This document shows positions 10,501-29,800 of a DNA stretch of 64,000 bases, one piece after another. The position numbers and the translations under genes are program-made. The stretch's first letter is position 1. Each line of letters opens with the position of its first letter. This stretch comes from Capsaspora owczarzaki ATCC 30864 (lineage: Eukaryota > Opisthokonta > Filasterea), in assembly GCF_000151315.2 (NCBI RefSeq), contig NW_011887296.1:839095-903094 (forward strand), given 5' to 3'. Under the pieces are notes generated by a model, which was not told the DNA's origin, made no database searches, and was given only the letters and a program-made list of their open reading frames with translations.

Positions 10501-13315
10501 CCAGCTCCTCTGCAGGGATTTTCGATGGTGGCACGCTGCCAACAATATAAGAATGGATGCCAAAGTCGCGGGCGGCGGCTAGGAGATCGCCGGTCGGCAT
10601 CAAATGCAGCGGCAGCACTGCCGTGCCAGACACGCTCGCAGCCGCTGCAGGGCCGCCAGGGCGGAAGGCATTGTTCAAAAGAATGATCGACTTGTGCTTT
10701 AAATCCCGAGCCAGCGACGTGCCGTCTGGTTTCAGATCGCGGAGCGAGAGTCCACCATAAAAGGACACGTTCCAGCGGTTGACAACCAGGCCCAAACGAC
10801 GGGCGACGCGCTCCCAAGCGGCAATCTCGTCGGTGGTGGTGAGAGAGTTGAGCACAAGTAGCACGTCAGCAGACCAGTTGCGCTCGTACGTTTCACACAG
10901 CTGCACCAGATGCAGCCGTTGCTGAATTAGCTGGAGCTGGGCAGGGTCGCGCAGTTTACCGAGTGCAAGCGATGCTTGCAAAACAGCGTGAGTGTACAAG
11001 GGTACCTCATTGCTTGCAAAGGCAAAAGTGCCAGAAAGAATGCGCGAGCTTCCAGCGGGGAGCGTCTCCAACATGGCAGTGAGGCCTTCCTGCAAGTCCA
11101 ATGGGAATCCGTTTTTGTCGCGGAAAATCACTTGCTCTGCCGCGAAAGGCAGCGGAGCGCTCGAGCGCAGCAAAAGATCGTCTTCAAACCCGAGCGACGA
11201 GCTCAAAGAAAGCCGCGGCGGCTGCGACAGCGATCTCCCAAACTCGGCCAGATCAGACTTGCCAAACCCGGCTTGCACCGAATTGGCATTAATCTTGAGC
11301 AAGTCATCATCTTCAGCACTCGTCGGGAGACCAGCGTCGCGATGGGACGTGTCGAGGTCTGAGATGCCAACGAGTGACGGTGCGGAGGGGATGGAAGTCG
11401 ACTTTGGTGCAGCCACGTGAGCCCGCAATGAGTCTAGCTTGGCCGTGTTCACAAGGCGCATGTGAGCAAGCACGGGGCGTCTTGATGCAGAACCGGTGCC
11501 CAGGGCCACTTGCGCGATATTGGTCACCTTGAACGCAAACGGGGCTTCCCCGCCACGGACCAGTGTGTCCGCACCCAGTACAGCTGAAAGCTGCACGGGG
11601 AAGCAGATCGTGACGGGTGTGCTCTGGGCACGAACGGCAGGAAAGTCAATGTTGACGCGACTTACAGTTGCGCGATAATCAATCTTCCCGTGCGCCACAA
11701 AGGGCTCGACGGGTACGGGCTGGAGCCGAATGTCGGAAATTGTTGCTGAAATGGGGGTTGAGATGGCCGCCGTGGCCCCTGGCGCAATTCCTCGAGGAAG
11801 AAGCTGCGCGCCGGCCTGGCCGTGTGGTGTGACAGGTCCGACCCATTGGTTGGCAACAATGCGCACAGCGATATCTTGATGACGGGGTGTAGGCATGCCA
11901 CCGACGTTCACAAGAGCCACGCCGGCGTGCAGGTTGCTGGACGGCTCCAGTATACCCGAGCCATGGGTGTCGTAATGCACGCTTTGTGCCAGCTGGAGCG
12001 CGTACGGCTGCGTGAAGTTGGCCGCAGTACCATTGTCGAATTGAACAGTCACAACAGCAGCACCGTTCGCGCCGTCCTGTCCGTGCATGCCTGTCAGCCC
12101 GGGTCGACCGCTTCGCCCAGAAGGCCCCGTGCGGCCCGCGGCCCGTTCCTGTCGGACTGTCTTGGCTTGACCACCGTTGCTGCTGCCCGAGCCCGAGGCT
12201 GGGGCCGTCCACACAATGCCGAGTCCTCCAGGACCGCCAAGCCCTCCAGCACCGGCGAGACCAGCGGTGCCAGCCTGCCCAGCGCGGCCGCCTGCCACGG
12301 CTGTCGGAACGGTAGCTTGACTCGTCTGAAAAGGCGACGAGTGGCTCGCGCTTGAGGTGTTGTGATTCACTCCCGAGTTGATGCTCGATGTGCTTGACAT
12401 ACTTGCGGGCGGCGGCGGTGGGGCGAGGCTCGTGCGCAGTAGCATGAGTAAATCCGCGTCGCGTTCATGGACGTAGACTTGAATCTGGCCACCACGGCCT
12501 CCATTCGCACCGTTGCCAGCGCGGCCACCGTCGCCACCGTCGCCGCCTTGCCCGCCATCGCCCGCTGGACTCGACCTTGTGGCATCGCTGCCCTTTGTGC
12601 CACGCGCTCCGCAGCCGCCGTTGCCGCCGTTGCCGCCCGAGCCGCCGTCTCCCCCTCGCGCCTGAATCTCAATCGCAGGCTGCTGCTGCAGTTCAAGAAG
12701 GTCTGCAGCGACGCCATCGGCACTGCTGCTGCCTCTGCTATCGCCTGGCAATGGCAATGGCAAGCGATCCTCGACAATGTTGCTTGGCGGCTGTCCCGGC
12801 GCGGGTGCAAAGACTGCTCGCAGCGCAACAACGAACGATTCGCTCTCCTCGGGCGAAGCTGACCCCCCCTGCTGGGCCTCACCAACCAAGCCACCACTGC
12901 CACTGCCACTGCCACTGCCACCGCTCGGGCTGGAACTACCTGCTGCGCTTGTAGCTGTAGCACTCGTCGTCACTGCAGTCATGGTGAGAGCGAGCGAGTA
13001 CGCATCGAGGCCAGGTCGCCCGTTCGCACCAGCACTCCCGTCCGTGCCGGGCATGCCAAACTGCGTGCCGTCGCGGCCGTGCTGCCCGTGGGCGCCTGCG
13101 ACCGAGACCAGCGATGAGCCAGATGCATTGGCAATGTACGAGAACGTCGCCGGCGGCAGGTCGGACGCCGAGGGCAATCCCAGCCAGACTGGTTCAAACC
13201 GGGTCTCAACTCGATTGACAATCCGAGGCGCGCGCGGCGGCAGCGCAGGTGCAGGTGCAGGTGCAGGTGCAGGTGCAGGTGCAGGTGCAGGTGCAGATCC
13301 AAGTTCTGCTGACAT
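7557..13315 (-). CDS. Large glycine/collagen-like protein with two PH-type domains
   Basis: Three exons on the minus strand, 13315-9371, 9264-8506 and 8330-7557, with introns of 106 and 175 nt (both GT-AG, phase 0), give about 1,825 aa. The N-terminus has a run of Ala-Pro repeats. Three Gly-X-Y/glycine-rich segments follow at about residues 75-110, 218-275 and 338-418; the third contains GRTGPSGRSGRPGLTG. A beta-rich middle follows. PH-like fold 1 is at about 977-1062 (WRWKAMYGVL). PH-like fold 2 at about 1265-1363 (YSSKFFVLRA to RDEWLLAIAV) spans the first splice junction, which supports that junction. The C-terminal 450 residues match no family I recognise. There is no signal peptide or membrane span, so it is probably cytoplasmic. 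The start is ATG 13315; a TTG-led extension upstream is not credible. Confidence 0.75.
13246..13297. repeat. GCAGGT hexamer tandem repeat encoding an Ala-Pro run
   Basis: The 6-nt unit GCAGGT is repeated about eight times on the plus strand. On the coding (minus) strand it encodes the (Ala-Pro)n run at residues 5-22 of the collagen-like PH protein. Such an in-frame hexamer is likely to vary in length between strains. Confidence 0.8.
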
Positions 13316-13704
13316 TGTTGTCTGCAATGCTGCTGCTGATGATGATGATGTGGGACTGAATCAGCAAACGTGTTAGAAGACCGCTCAGGAAGAGAACGAA
13401 CAGAAAAGGCCAAAAAAGAGCTCAGAAATCTGAGAAAACTGCAAAAAAAGCTTGTTGCAAATTTTCAAGACTGGTCGAGTCGGAATCATACATAAATCAG
13501 AGCAAGGTGGAAATAAGTCGCTACGGCACGCATGGAAGAAGGAGAGATGAATGGATTCAGCAGTTTCACTGTGAGCCAAAGCATGGAGGAGCACTTTCTC
13601 CGTGGTCGACTTGGTACTTTGCACTAACTAAGAATCTCAGTCTTTTTTTGTTTGTTTTTGATTCCCTTACTTGTCCCGATTTTCTGAGCTTTTTTGAGTT
13701 CAAA
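13316..13704. promoter_or_regulatory. Divergent promoter region, PH protein / STOML2
   Basis: These 389 nt separate the start codons of two genes transcribed away from each other, so both promoters must lie here. I see a CAT/GAT-rich stretch at 13334-13350, runs of A, and a T-rich patch upstream of the STOML2 ATG. There is no clear TATA box and no further gene. Confidence 0.5.
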
Positions 13705-15597
13705 ATGCAGACTGCTGCTGCCTCGTCCATGCTGCGCTCGGCCACGCTGCTCCCGTCGGCAGTCGCGTCTGCCTCCGTCATCTCACATCCTGCTGCTGTT
13801 GCTGCTGCTGCGCGGTACGGCGGCCTCGCAGCGCGCACTGGTCTCGCCACTGCTGCCCTCCGTCCTACGCTGTCACAAGCGCCAGTTCGCCACGCCAGCC
13901 TCCAGTCGCGCCGCCAGACCATCCCGCTCAACACGGTATGGCTACAATCCACCTTCAGCAGAACGCATGTGTGCTTGGTTTGTTCTGACCCGGGGGGGGA
14001 TGGGGCAGCAAATGGACCACCACGACCGTCCAGCCCGCCAAGACATGCACTTCACACAAGATACACGATATAAACGTTCACAATCCTGACTTTTACATTG
14101 TCCTCGAAATCATACTTGCTTCTGGCTGCAGGGAATCAATTTTGTGCCGCAGCAAGAGGCTTGGGTCGTTGAACGCTTTGGCAAGTTCCACTCGGTGCTC
14201 GAGCCCGGATTGAACCTGCTTGTCCCGATTGTCGACCAAATCCGATATGTGCACTCATTGAAAGAGCTGGCGCTGGACATTCCATCCCAGTCTGCAATCA
14301 CTCAAGGTAGCTCAAAACGGTGTCATTTGTGTCGTTTCTGTGCGTTCATAAGGTGTTTGACTCATCTGCGTTTGCCCAATCGCTCATCACCCAGATAACG
14401 TAACCCTGAACTTGGATGGCGTCCTTTATTTGAGCATTGTGGATCCAAAGAAGGTCAGTGGCGAGAGTGCTGTGTTTTTGTTCACTTTTTTTTTTTTTTT
14501 TTTTTGGCATTATTGCATTCGTTGCTGATCACTGGTGTGTTTTTTTTTGTTTCTCAACCTCGCTCGCACCATCAGGCGTCATACGGAGTCGAAAACCCAG
14601 AGTACGCTGTCAAACAGCTCGCGCAGACCACGATGCGCTCTGAAATCGGCATGATGAAGCTCGATGATGTCTTCAAGGAGCGCGCTTCACTGAACGCTCG
14701 CATTGTAGAGGCCATCAACAGCGCTTCGAACGTGTGGGGCATCACGTGTCTGCGCTATGAAATTCGTAAGAGCTTGTGCTTGATGAATGCACCCCGCTGT
14801 TGCATCGTTTTGCTCACACTCTCCTGCATCTCAGGTGACATTCAGCTCCCGGAGCGTGTTATCGAGTCGATGCAAATGCAAGTCGCCGCTGAACGTAAAA
14901 AGCGCGCGGCCATTCTCGAGTCTGAAGGTGCGGCATGCTTTGGGGTTGAGATGAAAGAGTCCCACTGTTGTCATCGTTTTTTTGATTTGTGCAAGTTCGC
15001 TCAACTTGTCCTCGATTCCTGCAGGTCAACGTGAGGCTGCCATCAATATCGCAGAAGGTCACAAGCAAAGCATGATTCTGTCGTCCGAGGCACAGCGTCT
15101 CAAGCAGATCAACGAGGCGACAGGTAAATTCAGAACAAAGTCGAATTGACCTCAAGTCATCATTGACTCGCACCGAGAATGTCCTCCCTCTCATCATCAT
15201 CACCATTCTGCTGCTGGATGACTTTTCAACCACAGGTCAAGCGCAAGCCATCGAGTCTATTGCCAAAGCGACAGCTCAATCGCTCACGGAGGTTGGCGCA
15301 GCCATGGCTCGCCAGGGAGGTGCTGAGGCCATGTCGTTCTCGGTGGCACAGCAGTACATGGAGGCATTCAGCAAGATTGCAAAGGCCGGCAACACGATCC
15401 TGTTGCCCGCAAACGCAACAGACCCCGCCAGTATGGTGTCCCAAGCTCTCGCCGTTTTCAAGGGCATTCAAGGCGTTGTGCCTTCCGCTCCATCCGCCCT
15501 GTCTGACGTCGCAACGCGAGCGCAGCCAGCCGCACCAGCACGCGAACGCGCAATCACCACCACCACCACCTCTACCGACACCACAAAGTCTGACTAA
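13705..15597 (+). CDS. STOML2: Stomatin-like protein 2, mitochondrial SPFH scaffold
   Basis: Seven exons: 13705-13935, 14132-14306, 14395-14453, 14576-14765, 14835-14927, 15025-15123 and 15236-15597. All have GT-AG introns and a continuous frame, giving 402 aa. The first 77 residues are rich in Ala, Ser and Arg and lack acids, as expected of a mitochondrial targeting sequence. The SPFH/stomatin core follows: PQQEAWVVERFGKF, LEPGLNLLVPIVD, LSIVDPKKASYGVENPEYA, then RLKQINEATG and IESIAKAT in the coiled-coil part. The family organises cardiolipin-rich inner-membrane domains and proteases. The tail has a Thr-rich run. The start codon follows CAAA and lies just before the transit peptide; an upstream extension in frame looks non-coding. 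Confidence 0.93.
14486..14505. repeat. Poly(T) run in STOML2 intron 3
   Basis: There are twenty consecutive T between the donor at 14454 and the acceptor ending at 14575. In the sense strand it lies about 70 nt before the AG, with a second shorter T run nearer the acceptor, so it may add to the polypyrimidine tract. Confidence 0.8.
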
Positions 15598-15778
15598 CAT
15601 GAACGAAACGGGTTTTTTTGTTTTCGCTACCCACAACGCCGCTGCGGTGTTCTGTTTGGTATTTGCTTGTCCAGCAGTAAAGGTCCATGGTTGCTGTTAT
15701 GCGATTGAGCTGTATACCAGTCTAGAACGACACGCAGGCGATTACAACACCCCACAAAAAGAATGGATAATCTCTCGT

Positions 15779-16425
15779 TCAGGAGGCCTTGTGGGCCTCA
15801 AGAAATCGTCGCAACGAGCGCTCGCACTGTGCAAACACGTCCTCAAAGTCTGAGATACCACCCTAAACCAATCAATTTCCAGGTAGAGTTGATTCAGTGA
15901 GCAAGAGGTCGGTACCAAACCAAAAACCAAACGGGCAAAAGTTTGTGTTGGCGCGACTACTGTACATAGTAAGGGTCGTCAACAAGGCGCTTGCCAGTCG
16001 GGTCGTAGTTTCCTAGAAGCTCCACAGTTGCTCGAGTCTTCTTTTGGCCATAGTGGCGCGATTTCACATTCATCGTGTTGCTGAGGTTGGAGTCGTCCAT
16101 GACGAGAATCCAGTCAAACAGCTCAAAGTCCTCCTTGCAGAGCTGCCTGCCCGTGTGCTTGATGGCCACGTTGCGCGATCGGCACACTTGCACTGTGCGG
16201 TGGTCTGGGGCGTCTCCGACATGGTAGTTGGCAGTCCCCGCCGAGTCCACCCGCCAGGTTTCCGTCAATCCGGCCTCTGCCACGAGATGAGCGAGCACTG
16301 CCTCGGCCATTGGCGACCGGCAAATGTTCCCTAGTCGCAGCATTACATCGTCAGTGTTAGGATGCAGCTGTCATCTCAACAGCTGCCAAAAGGCACCTAC
16401 CCAAGCAGACCATCAAGACGTGCAT
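15779..16425 (-). CDS. ACP1: Low-molecular-weight protein tyrosine phosphatase
   Basis: Three exons on the minus strand, 16425-16401, 16330-15966 and 15862-15779, give exactly 157 aa, the family's usual length. Exon 1 is only 25 nt and encodes MHVLMVCLG; the first junction rebuilds the P-loop CLGNICRS (Cys7 nucleophile, Arg13). The second junction falls directly after DDPYY (general acid Asp) and leads into a final exon, GGISDFEDVFAQCERSLRRF. Without that last splice the protein would end 25 residues short at a TAG. The enzyme dephosphorylates phosphotyrosine in the cytosol. It converges on STOML2 with a 181-nt gap. Confidence 0.94.
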
Positions 16426-16715
16426 GTTTTGTTTCAAAAACCAGAGCGAAACAAGGACTGAGATTGACGTGACAGGATAGTGAGATTCTGAGAGCGACAC
16501 GTCGTACTCACGACATGATAGCAAGCACATCAAACACACACACGCACACTTTGCTCTCACTCAAGACAAGCAGGACTTGACCAAGCAAATCTCAATTCGA
16601 CCTGCAAACCGCTCACTGTGACGAGCATTCGCTGGGTTCATCACCACATATAGGACTAGCTAAAGCTCATTCTGAAACCAATACGCAATAATAGCTCAGT
16701 CTCTCATCCGGACAA

Positions 16716-19124
<2,409 letters not shown>

Positions 19125-19286
19125 GCTTTGGGGCTGTAGTTGCAACAGTCTGCTGATGTGCTGGAATCAAAATCTACAGGGAATTCTTTCTTTGCATTTC
19201 TTTGTGAAATACACAAACTTAGTTTTTTTTGCTTTTAAATGTACAAAGGACGACATGTTCATGCCACTTGACTTGAACGTTTTTTT

Positions 19287-23270
<3,984 letters not shown>

Positions 23271-23576
23271 TTGTTTGAAACAAAGAGAGAGAGTGAACCA
23301 AGACAGAGAGACAGAAAAAGGAGGGGGAAAATATAAAAACCAATTCAGAATCTTAGAAATCAGATTGAAGATCAGAGGGCGAAAAAGAAAAACAAACAAA
23401 CTGAAAAACAAACTCAAGTTCAGCTCGCAGCGTGATCTGAGAATCTCACTGTTGTCCCAATCGTGCGAAAACCCCAACAAGCCCCAAAACTCAACAAACT
23501 ACGATGAGATGGCTCAGTCGACCATTTTCAACAGCACACAACATACACTGATCGAGAGAGTGGCTTGAACGACACA
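23271..23576. promoter_or_regulatory. Divergent promoter region, RAD54B / HPS5
   Basis: These 306 nt lie between two start codons pointing away from each other. The left part is purine-rich on the plus strand (AGAGAGAGTG, GACAGAGAGACAG). The middle is A-rich, and CAAC-type motifs lie near the HPS5 ATG. There is no clear TATA box or additional gene. Confidence 0.5.
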
Positions 23577-23770
23577 ATGGCTTCACGGCTAACGCAGCAA
23601 CAACAACCGCGGCCGGTCGGTGCGTACCAGCCAGTGCCGCAGCACCACCCGTCGCACCCGTCGCAGCAGCACCGTCTCCTCGTTGAAAGCGAGTCCATGT
23701 CCTCGGTGCTCGAGCCGCTCGCCACCGCGCGTCGCATCAAGGTCAGCTGCCGCCATTGGCGCTTTCGTTC

Positions 23771-23826
<56 letters not shown>

Positions 23827-26800
23827 TCTCCTTCTCCCTTCCGATGGCCTTCAGCCTTGCATTTTGCCTGCTGGTGCCACAAGCAACGTCCTCAATCGCC
23901 GAGTCTGCCGCTCGAGAGGGCAAAACCTCGACGTTGGAGCTTGATCAACTGACTTTTCATCACCCTTCACTCATATCCCTGACTGCTTGTGGGCCTTCGT
24001 TGCTGCTCGACAATCTCACTTGCTTTTGTTTTTGAATCATCTTTTGTTAGTACACTTGCCTGGACGTCTCGCGAAGGTACTTGGCGTTCGGAGCCAACTC
24101 TGGCGGGTTGTACGTGTTTGACCGACTGTCAGGACGCACGACGAGCAACCTGGCAACTGCTGCATCAGGACAGACCATCACCGAGCTGGGCCCCACCGTC
24201 GTGGTACCGAGTGCTGCAGCAGCTGGAGCAGCGGCTGGAGCAGGAGGAGCAACAGGACAAGCGGGAATGCACCGATTTCTACTGCTGCTGGCTTCCAAGC
24301 ACGGCGCACTGACATGCATCAAGTTCGCCCCGAATGACAATGTCATTGCGATGGGCACGGTCCAGGGCATCGTCCTTGTGTGGCAGTTGAATTTGCACCG
24401 CGCAAAGCTGAAGGAAAAGCAGATTGTCGCCATTACAGAACACCGCAACTCGAGCATCACCGCGCTGGAATGGGACGATCGAGGGCAACGGCTCTTCTCG
24501 GGAGACGACACGGGCCGCGTCTTTTCGACCTCCTTCTCGCGTAGCATTGCCAGCATCTTCCGCACGTCGGACCTCATGATGCGAGGCGACTCGCGCATCA
24601 CCCAGCTCCAGTATGGTCGCACTCCCGGCGTGCCCATGCCGACAGGGCCTGGCAGCTCGTCCCAGCAACAGCCTGCAGCAGCCCCCAGCGTGGTGGCCCC
24701 GGGCATCATCAACCCGTATTCCGGGCGACAACTGCTGATCGCGTCCACGTTGACGCGCTGCACCATCCTCGACACCTCCAACCGGCAGGCCATCCAAGTG
24801 GGAAAGAAGCCCCGCGATGGCACGTTCGGTGCGTGTGTCCACATTCGATCGTACGTCTCCTCTGCGGCCTCTGCTGCCGGTGGTGACGACGATGACGCCC
24901 CAGCAGCCAACGCTGCCGCCGACGATGCCGGTCCACCAACGCTGCTGCCCACCCCGGCACAACTGTACGTGTACGCAGCGCGGCCCGGATCTCGCCTGTG
25001 GGAGGCGTCCGACATGGGCGTGGTGCTGAGCACGCTGAGTTTCCGCAAAACGTTCGCCGGCAAGCACCGCCAGGTCCTCGATCTCAAGAGCGCTGCCGCG
25101 AGCCCGGATAGCGAGCCAGCTGTCGATGCTCGCTCCAGCACGGGCGCCTCCCTTTCGACGTCGTTCATCTCGCTTTCGATGCTTGTCGATCGCTTTGCGC
25201 TTGCCTGGAACGAGACGATGCTCGCCGTCCTCGACCCCGTCTTTGTTGGCGTCATTGAAGCTCATGTCGGCGAGCTGACAGACATTCGACAAGTCGTTGT
25301 TTATGGTGAGGATGTGTATATTCTCCACGACACTTGGGCGCCCAAGCAGACCAATCCTCTGCTCGCCGCCGCTGCTGCGGCTGCCTCCAACGTCCCCACG
25401 GCTGGCTGTGTCAGCAAATGGTCCTTTATCACTGCCGCGTCGTGTATTGTTCGGCTGTGCCAAAAGGAGCGGTGGCTGCAGGCGGCACTGCTGGCGTCAG
25501 ACTACTTTAAGCGGCTGTCGGCGACCGAATTTGCGGATATCGTGTCCGTTTCAACAATGGAATCCATTCTGGCACAACTGCGTGCTCGCGAGCTGCGCCT
25601 TTCGGATGGAGCCGGCGGCGAGGCTTCTGCAAACGCGGCAGCCTCAATGTCAGCAGACGAGTCGGCCCAACTCCGGGCGCTTGTGGAGACGACTGCGCTC
25701 GAGCGTATGCTGGAAGTTGCTGGTGACCACGAACCCACGGCCGTTGACATTGCCGCGCAAATGGAAGCGGATATGTTCTTTGAAGACGATGCCGTGAGCA
25801 TGGGCTGGGATCACGATTCCGACACGACTTCTGTTGCCGGAGGTGACACGATCAGTCTTTCGGGCTTTGAAGGCGCTGTGAGTGTGTTGCCTGCCGCTGC
25901 TTCGCAGCCGTCGTCTTCTGGGTTTGCATTGACGGCTGCCAACTTGGCTGCCATGGCTGCCGTTCCGTCCGAAATTGCACCGTCTTCTGCTGCTGCTGTT
26001 GTTGCTGTTACTGTTGCTGCTACGCCTGTCCCAGCGACTGAAAAAGCGGCGGAAGCAGATGAACCGGCGCCAGTTCCACAGCAAGCTGCACCAGTGACAG
26101 AACCTGAGCAGTCGATGCCTGCTGCAGTGTCAGAACCGACTCGCATCATTGTCGAGACCGAGATCAAACCACCGCAAGCGCAAGCGGACTCGGTTTCTGT
26201 CCCGCCCGCGGAACCACAAGCGCCAGCTGTCGACGAGAGCGTTCTTGCTGAAGCGTCGCAGGTGCCCGAGATTCCGGCTGCTGATGAGCAGGATCAGGCA
26301 CAGACCACATCTGCTGTTGAGCAACCGAATGAGCTTTCTGTCATCGCTGTGGCCGAGTCCGATCTCGATACAACCATCATGGCTTCTGATGAAGCTGCCG
26401 ATCTGGCTGAAATCTCCGTGCAACCCGATCAGCCACTTGAGGGGGAGGTGTCTACCTCAACGGAGCCTGCTGCACCATTGCTTGATTCAATTCCTCCTCC
26501 AACATCCGAGCTGGCCGTTGCCGCTGTTTCTGTCGATGAAATTCCCGCGTCTGTCGAAGCTCCGGAAGAGCAATCATCGTTGTTGCCTGCAGAAGTTGAA
26601 GTTGCAGCGTCAGTTGACAGCGCCACAACAACTGAGGAACCCTCCGACACGCAAATCTCACTTGATACCACCACCACCAGCACCACCTCAGTAGCAGAGG
26701 TATCTGTTGAGACGCCCACGCTTCCTGCACTCACAGCGATTGAAGCACCGGCTGCCACCAACCCTGCAGAACCGCTGGTTTTGGCGAACAACAACACGGA

Positions 26801-29800
26801 GCTGCTCGAGGCCTCAACTGCAATTCCAGCAGTTGAGCCACCTCTTCCCTCCACCGAGCAAGTCCCACCTGTGGCCGAAGTGCAAGAGCAACTTTCGTCA
26901 CAGGTTCCAGATGCCTCAAGCTCGGCGTTGCCCGCGCAGAGCCAGGACTTTAGCGCGGTTGCTGTGGCGGCTGCGAGCGGTGATGTGCCCTTAGCGGTTC
27001 CCAAAAAGAAGAAGAAGAAGGCCGCTGCTGTTGTGGATGCACCTCCATCGGCTGTCACCGTGCCTACTGCTTCCACTGGCTCTGCTGCTACCGCTGCTTC
27101 TGTTTCCACTGTGTCAGCTGCTTCTGCGTCCACTGCTGCCGCCGCTGTTCCCGGTTCCAGCGCGGCCAACATTTTTGCCGAAGAGCCAGCGGCTGCAGTT
27201 GCAGTTCCTAAAAAGAAGAAAAAGAAAGTCGCCAGAATCACCGGTACGTCTTTGGATTGTAGTGTTTTTTGGTTTTTGTGACGTTTTAACAGGGTTTTTT
27301 TTTTCTTGATGTTTTTGTTCACTCACCTGCACGCATTGTTTTTTGTTTTGGCAGATATTGAAACCCCTGCCTCTGCCGCCAGCACAACTCCTGTAGCAGC
27401 TAAACCCTCGGTTGCGCGCTCAACCTCTGTCGAGACTGGGCCGAATGCTCGTGCTCCGCCGTCTGCGATTCCTGCTCCAACAGCGGTTGCTCCGGTTCCA
27501 ACTTCCGGGCTACCAACCACTGAACGAGCGCAGATCGTTGCCACCGACGCTGCTTCTCTTCCATCCGCCCCCGCGCTGCCTTCTCCGTTGGCGGCGGCTG
27601 TTGCTGACCCGTCGCCTGGCGTTGTTGTTACACCTGTCGCCGTCAGCGAGAGTCCAGCTCATGTCTCCTCCGCGCCGCCTACGGCTGCTCCTTCGCCGCC
27701 AACCTCTGCGTCGCACGTTCCTGGAACCACGCCCGCTTCAGCGACCCAACCGATCGCTTTGGCCACACCACCGGTAGCCGCTGCTTCTCCGGCAGTTGTG
27801 CCCGCCGCTCAAAATGCAAGCCCGATGCTTCTCGCGCCTGTCGGAGGGGCTCAAGGTGGTGCCCAGCAGTCTTCCGTCAATCCAATGAACAACGCCGCAA
27901 CGGCCGTGACTGCAGCAATGGCAAAGGCAGCGTCCTTCATGGACAAGGCGCTTCGACCTGCTCGGCAAAGCTCCCATCCCAGCATCACTCACTCTACCTC
28001 TGGCTCATCCTCCCCGAGCATGACTTCCGCGCGTGACTCCTCGGCCCAGCCCACCGGTTTGAGCGGCACTGGGTTGACTTCATCCGGGTCCTCGTCCGTA
28101 TCGTCGGTCGCACCGCCATTCTCGGCTGCACCGTTCGATGCAGATAGTGAAACGCGTACTCAGGCATTCCTCGATAGAACCCGCGCGGCAAAGAAGGTGA
28201 CACAATCGTCTACGGTCGATCTGTCCATGATGGTCACCGTCCTGCGCGCTTGGCTCTCGCACCTGGATCAGTGGTTTGGTCAGACTGCCGCTGGCATTGC
28301 GCAGGCTGCGTCCCTTGCCGACGCTGGCAACACCGACAACAGCACCACCACCACCACCCTCAACCCCACTTCGCTGAAACTGCCGCGTTCTTCGCTGGTT
28401 TTGATCGGCGAAGTCATGACCAGCTGTCTCAAGTGGTGCGTCGTGCCTGTTGTTGCTGCGGCAGATGCCACCGCGCCGTCCTCGTTGGGCTGGAATGACG
28501 CGTCTGCGCAGCAACTGCTGACCCGCTACTTTTACTTCCTGGACCGTCCCCGCGCCTTTGCCATTTGCAACCAGCAACAGAGCCAAGCAAGCGTGCAGCT
28601 ACTGCTGGATCTTGAAGACCGCCACTCTGCGATCGACATGGATATTGAAGTGCATCATACGTAAGTTTGCTTCATCGGAAGGAATGCGATGAGAGAGAGA
28701 GAGAGAGAGACAGAGCGCGCGAGAGAAAGACAGAGACAAAGGTCAAGCCAGTTGAATTCCGTGCTCAACATTGTTTCTCATACTACACCCCGCCTTTTGC
28801 GCAGGGAAATCGAGCGAGGCAATGTTGGTCGCGCGTTGGACTCGCTACTGAAAGATATTGACGGAAACCTGCTGGGTCTCGCGTTGCGGTATTTGACGAC
28901 GCTGTTTACCCGAGATGGCGCCCGTGCTCTGGCGTATAGCGTCGCCAGCTATCCACGCATCCAGCCTTGGAATGTGGAGAAGAGCCTGCCGGCCGGTTCG
29001 ATCTGGCTCCCGCAGTATTACACACAGCTCGTTCGAGCGGAGACAACCGTTCACTCGCATCTCCCGCCTCGTGCCTTCTTTGCGAATGACGGCGCCCTCA
29101 TCTTGCGGTGGCTTACCGCTGCGCTGGAAATTACGCCCGTGCCCGACCAAGCGCGGCTGTTTGCTCCCAAGCCTCCTGGCTACCCCATCGGTGACCTGGC
29201 TGCTGCTGCACTGGCAGACACCGAGCCCGTCCAAGGGCCCGACGGCAAAACCATTGCTCTGCACGATTGGCAGCGCGTTGCGACCGAGCTCCACACGGCT
29301 CTCGAACAGCTCCTTGAAGACAGCGGCGTGCCGAGCTGCTTGCCGCTTGCCCAGGCCCATCGTGTCGATTGGCAGCTGCACGGCACGATTCGCCACATCA
29401 TCTCCCACGTCCGCACCCCCGTCAACCAGTCTCGCCATGCCCAGTTGTTTGATCGTAACGCCGAGACGGACGAGCACGATGACATGGAGCAGACGGGCGT
29501 TCTCTATGCCCTGCAGCCCATTCGAGCTGTGCAAGTTTGCATTCGCCACGGCTACTGGCTTGGAGCGATCGAGCTGCTCGCGGCCACTGGCCAGTCGCAC
29601 TTGGCCATCGCACTTTCAACCGAGCTTGGCGATATTGAATTGCTCCAGCGCATTGGTAAGAGCGGGATTTTCGTCGGGGGGCGGGAGATTGTTGATATGT
29701 TTGCATGCATGGATGTTCTGATGATGCTGACCTTTCTTTTTGTCTTTGGTGTTATTCTCGGTCACACGCAGCCCTGGCGACTGACGATTGGGAAGCCGCG

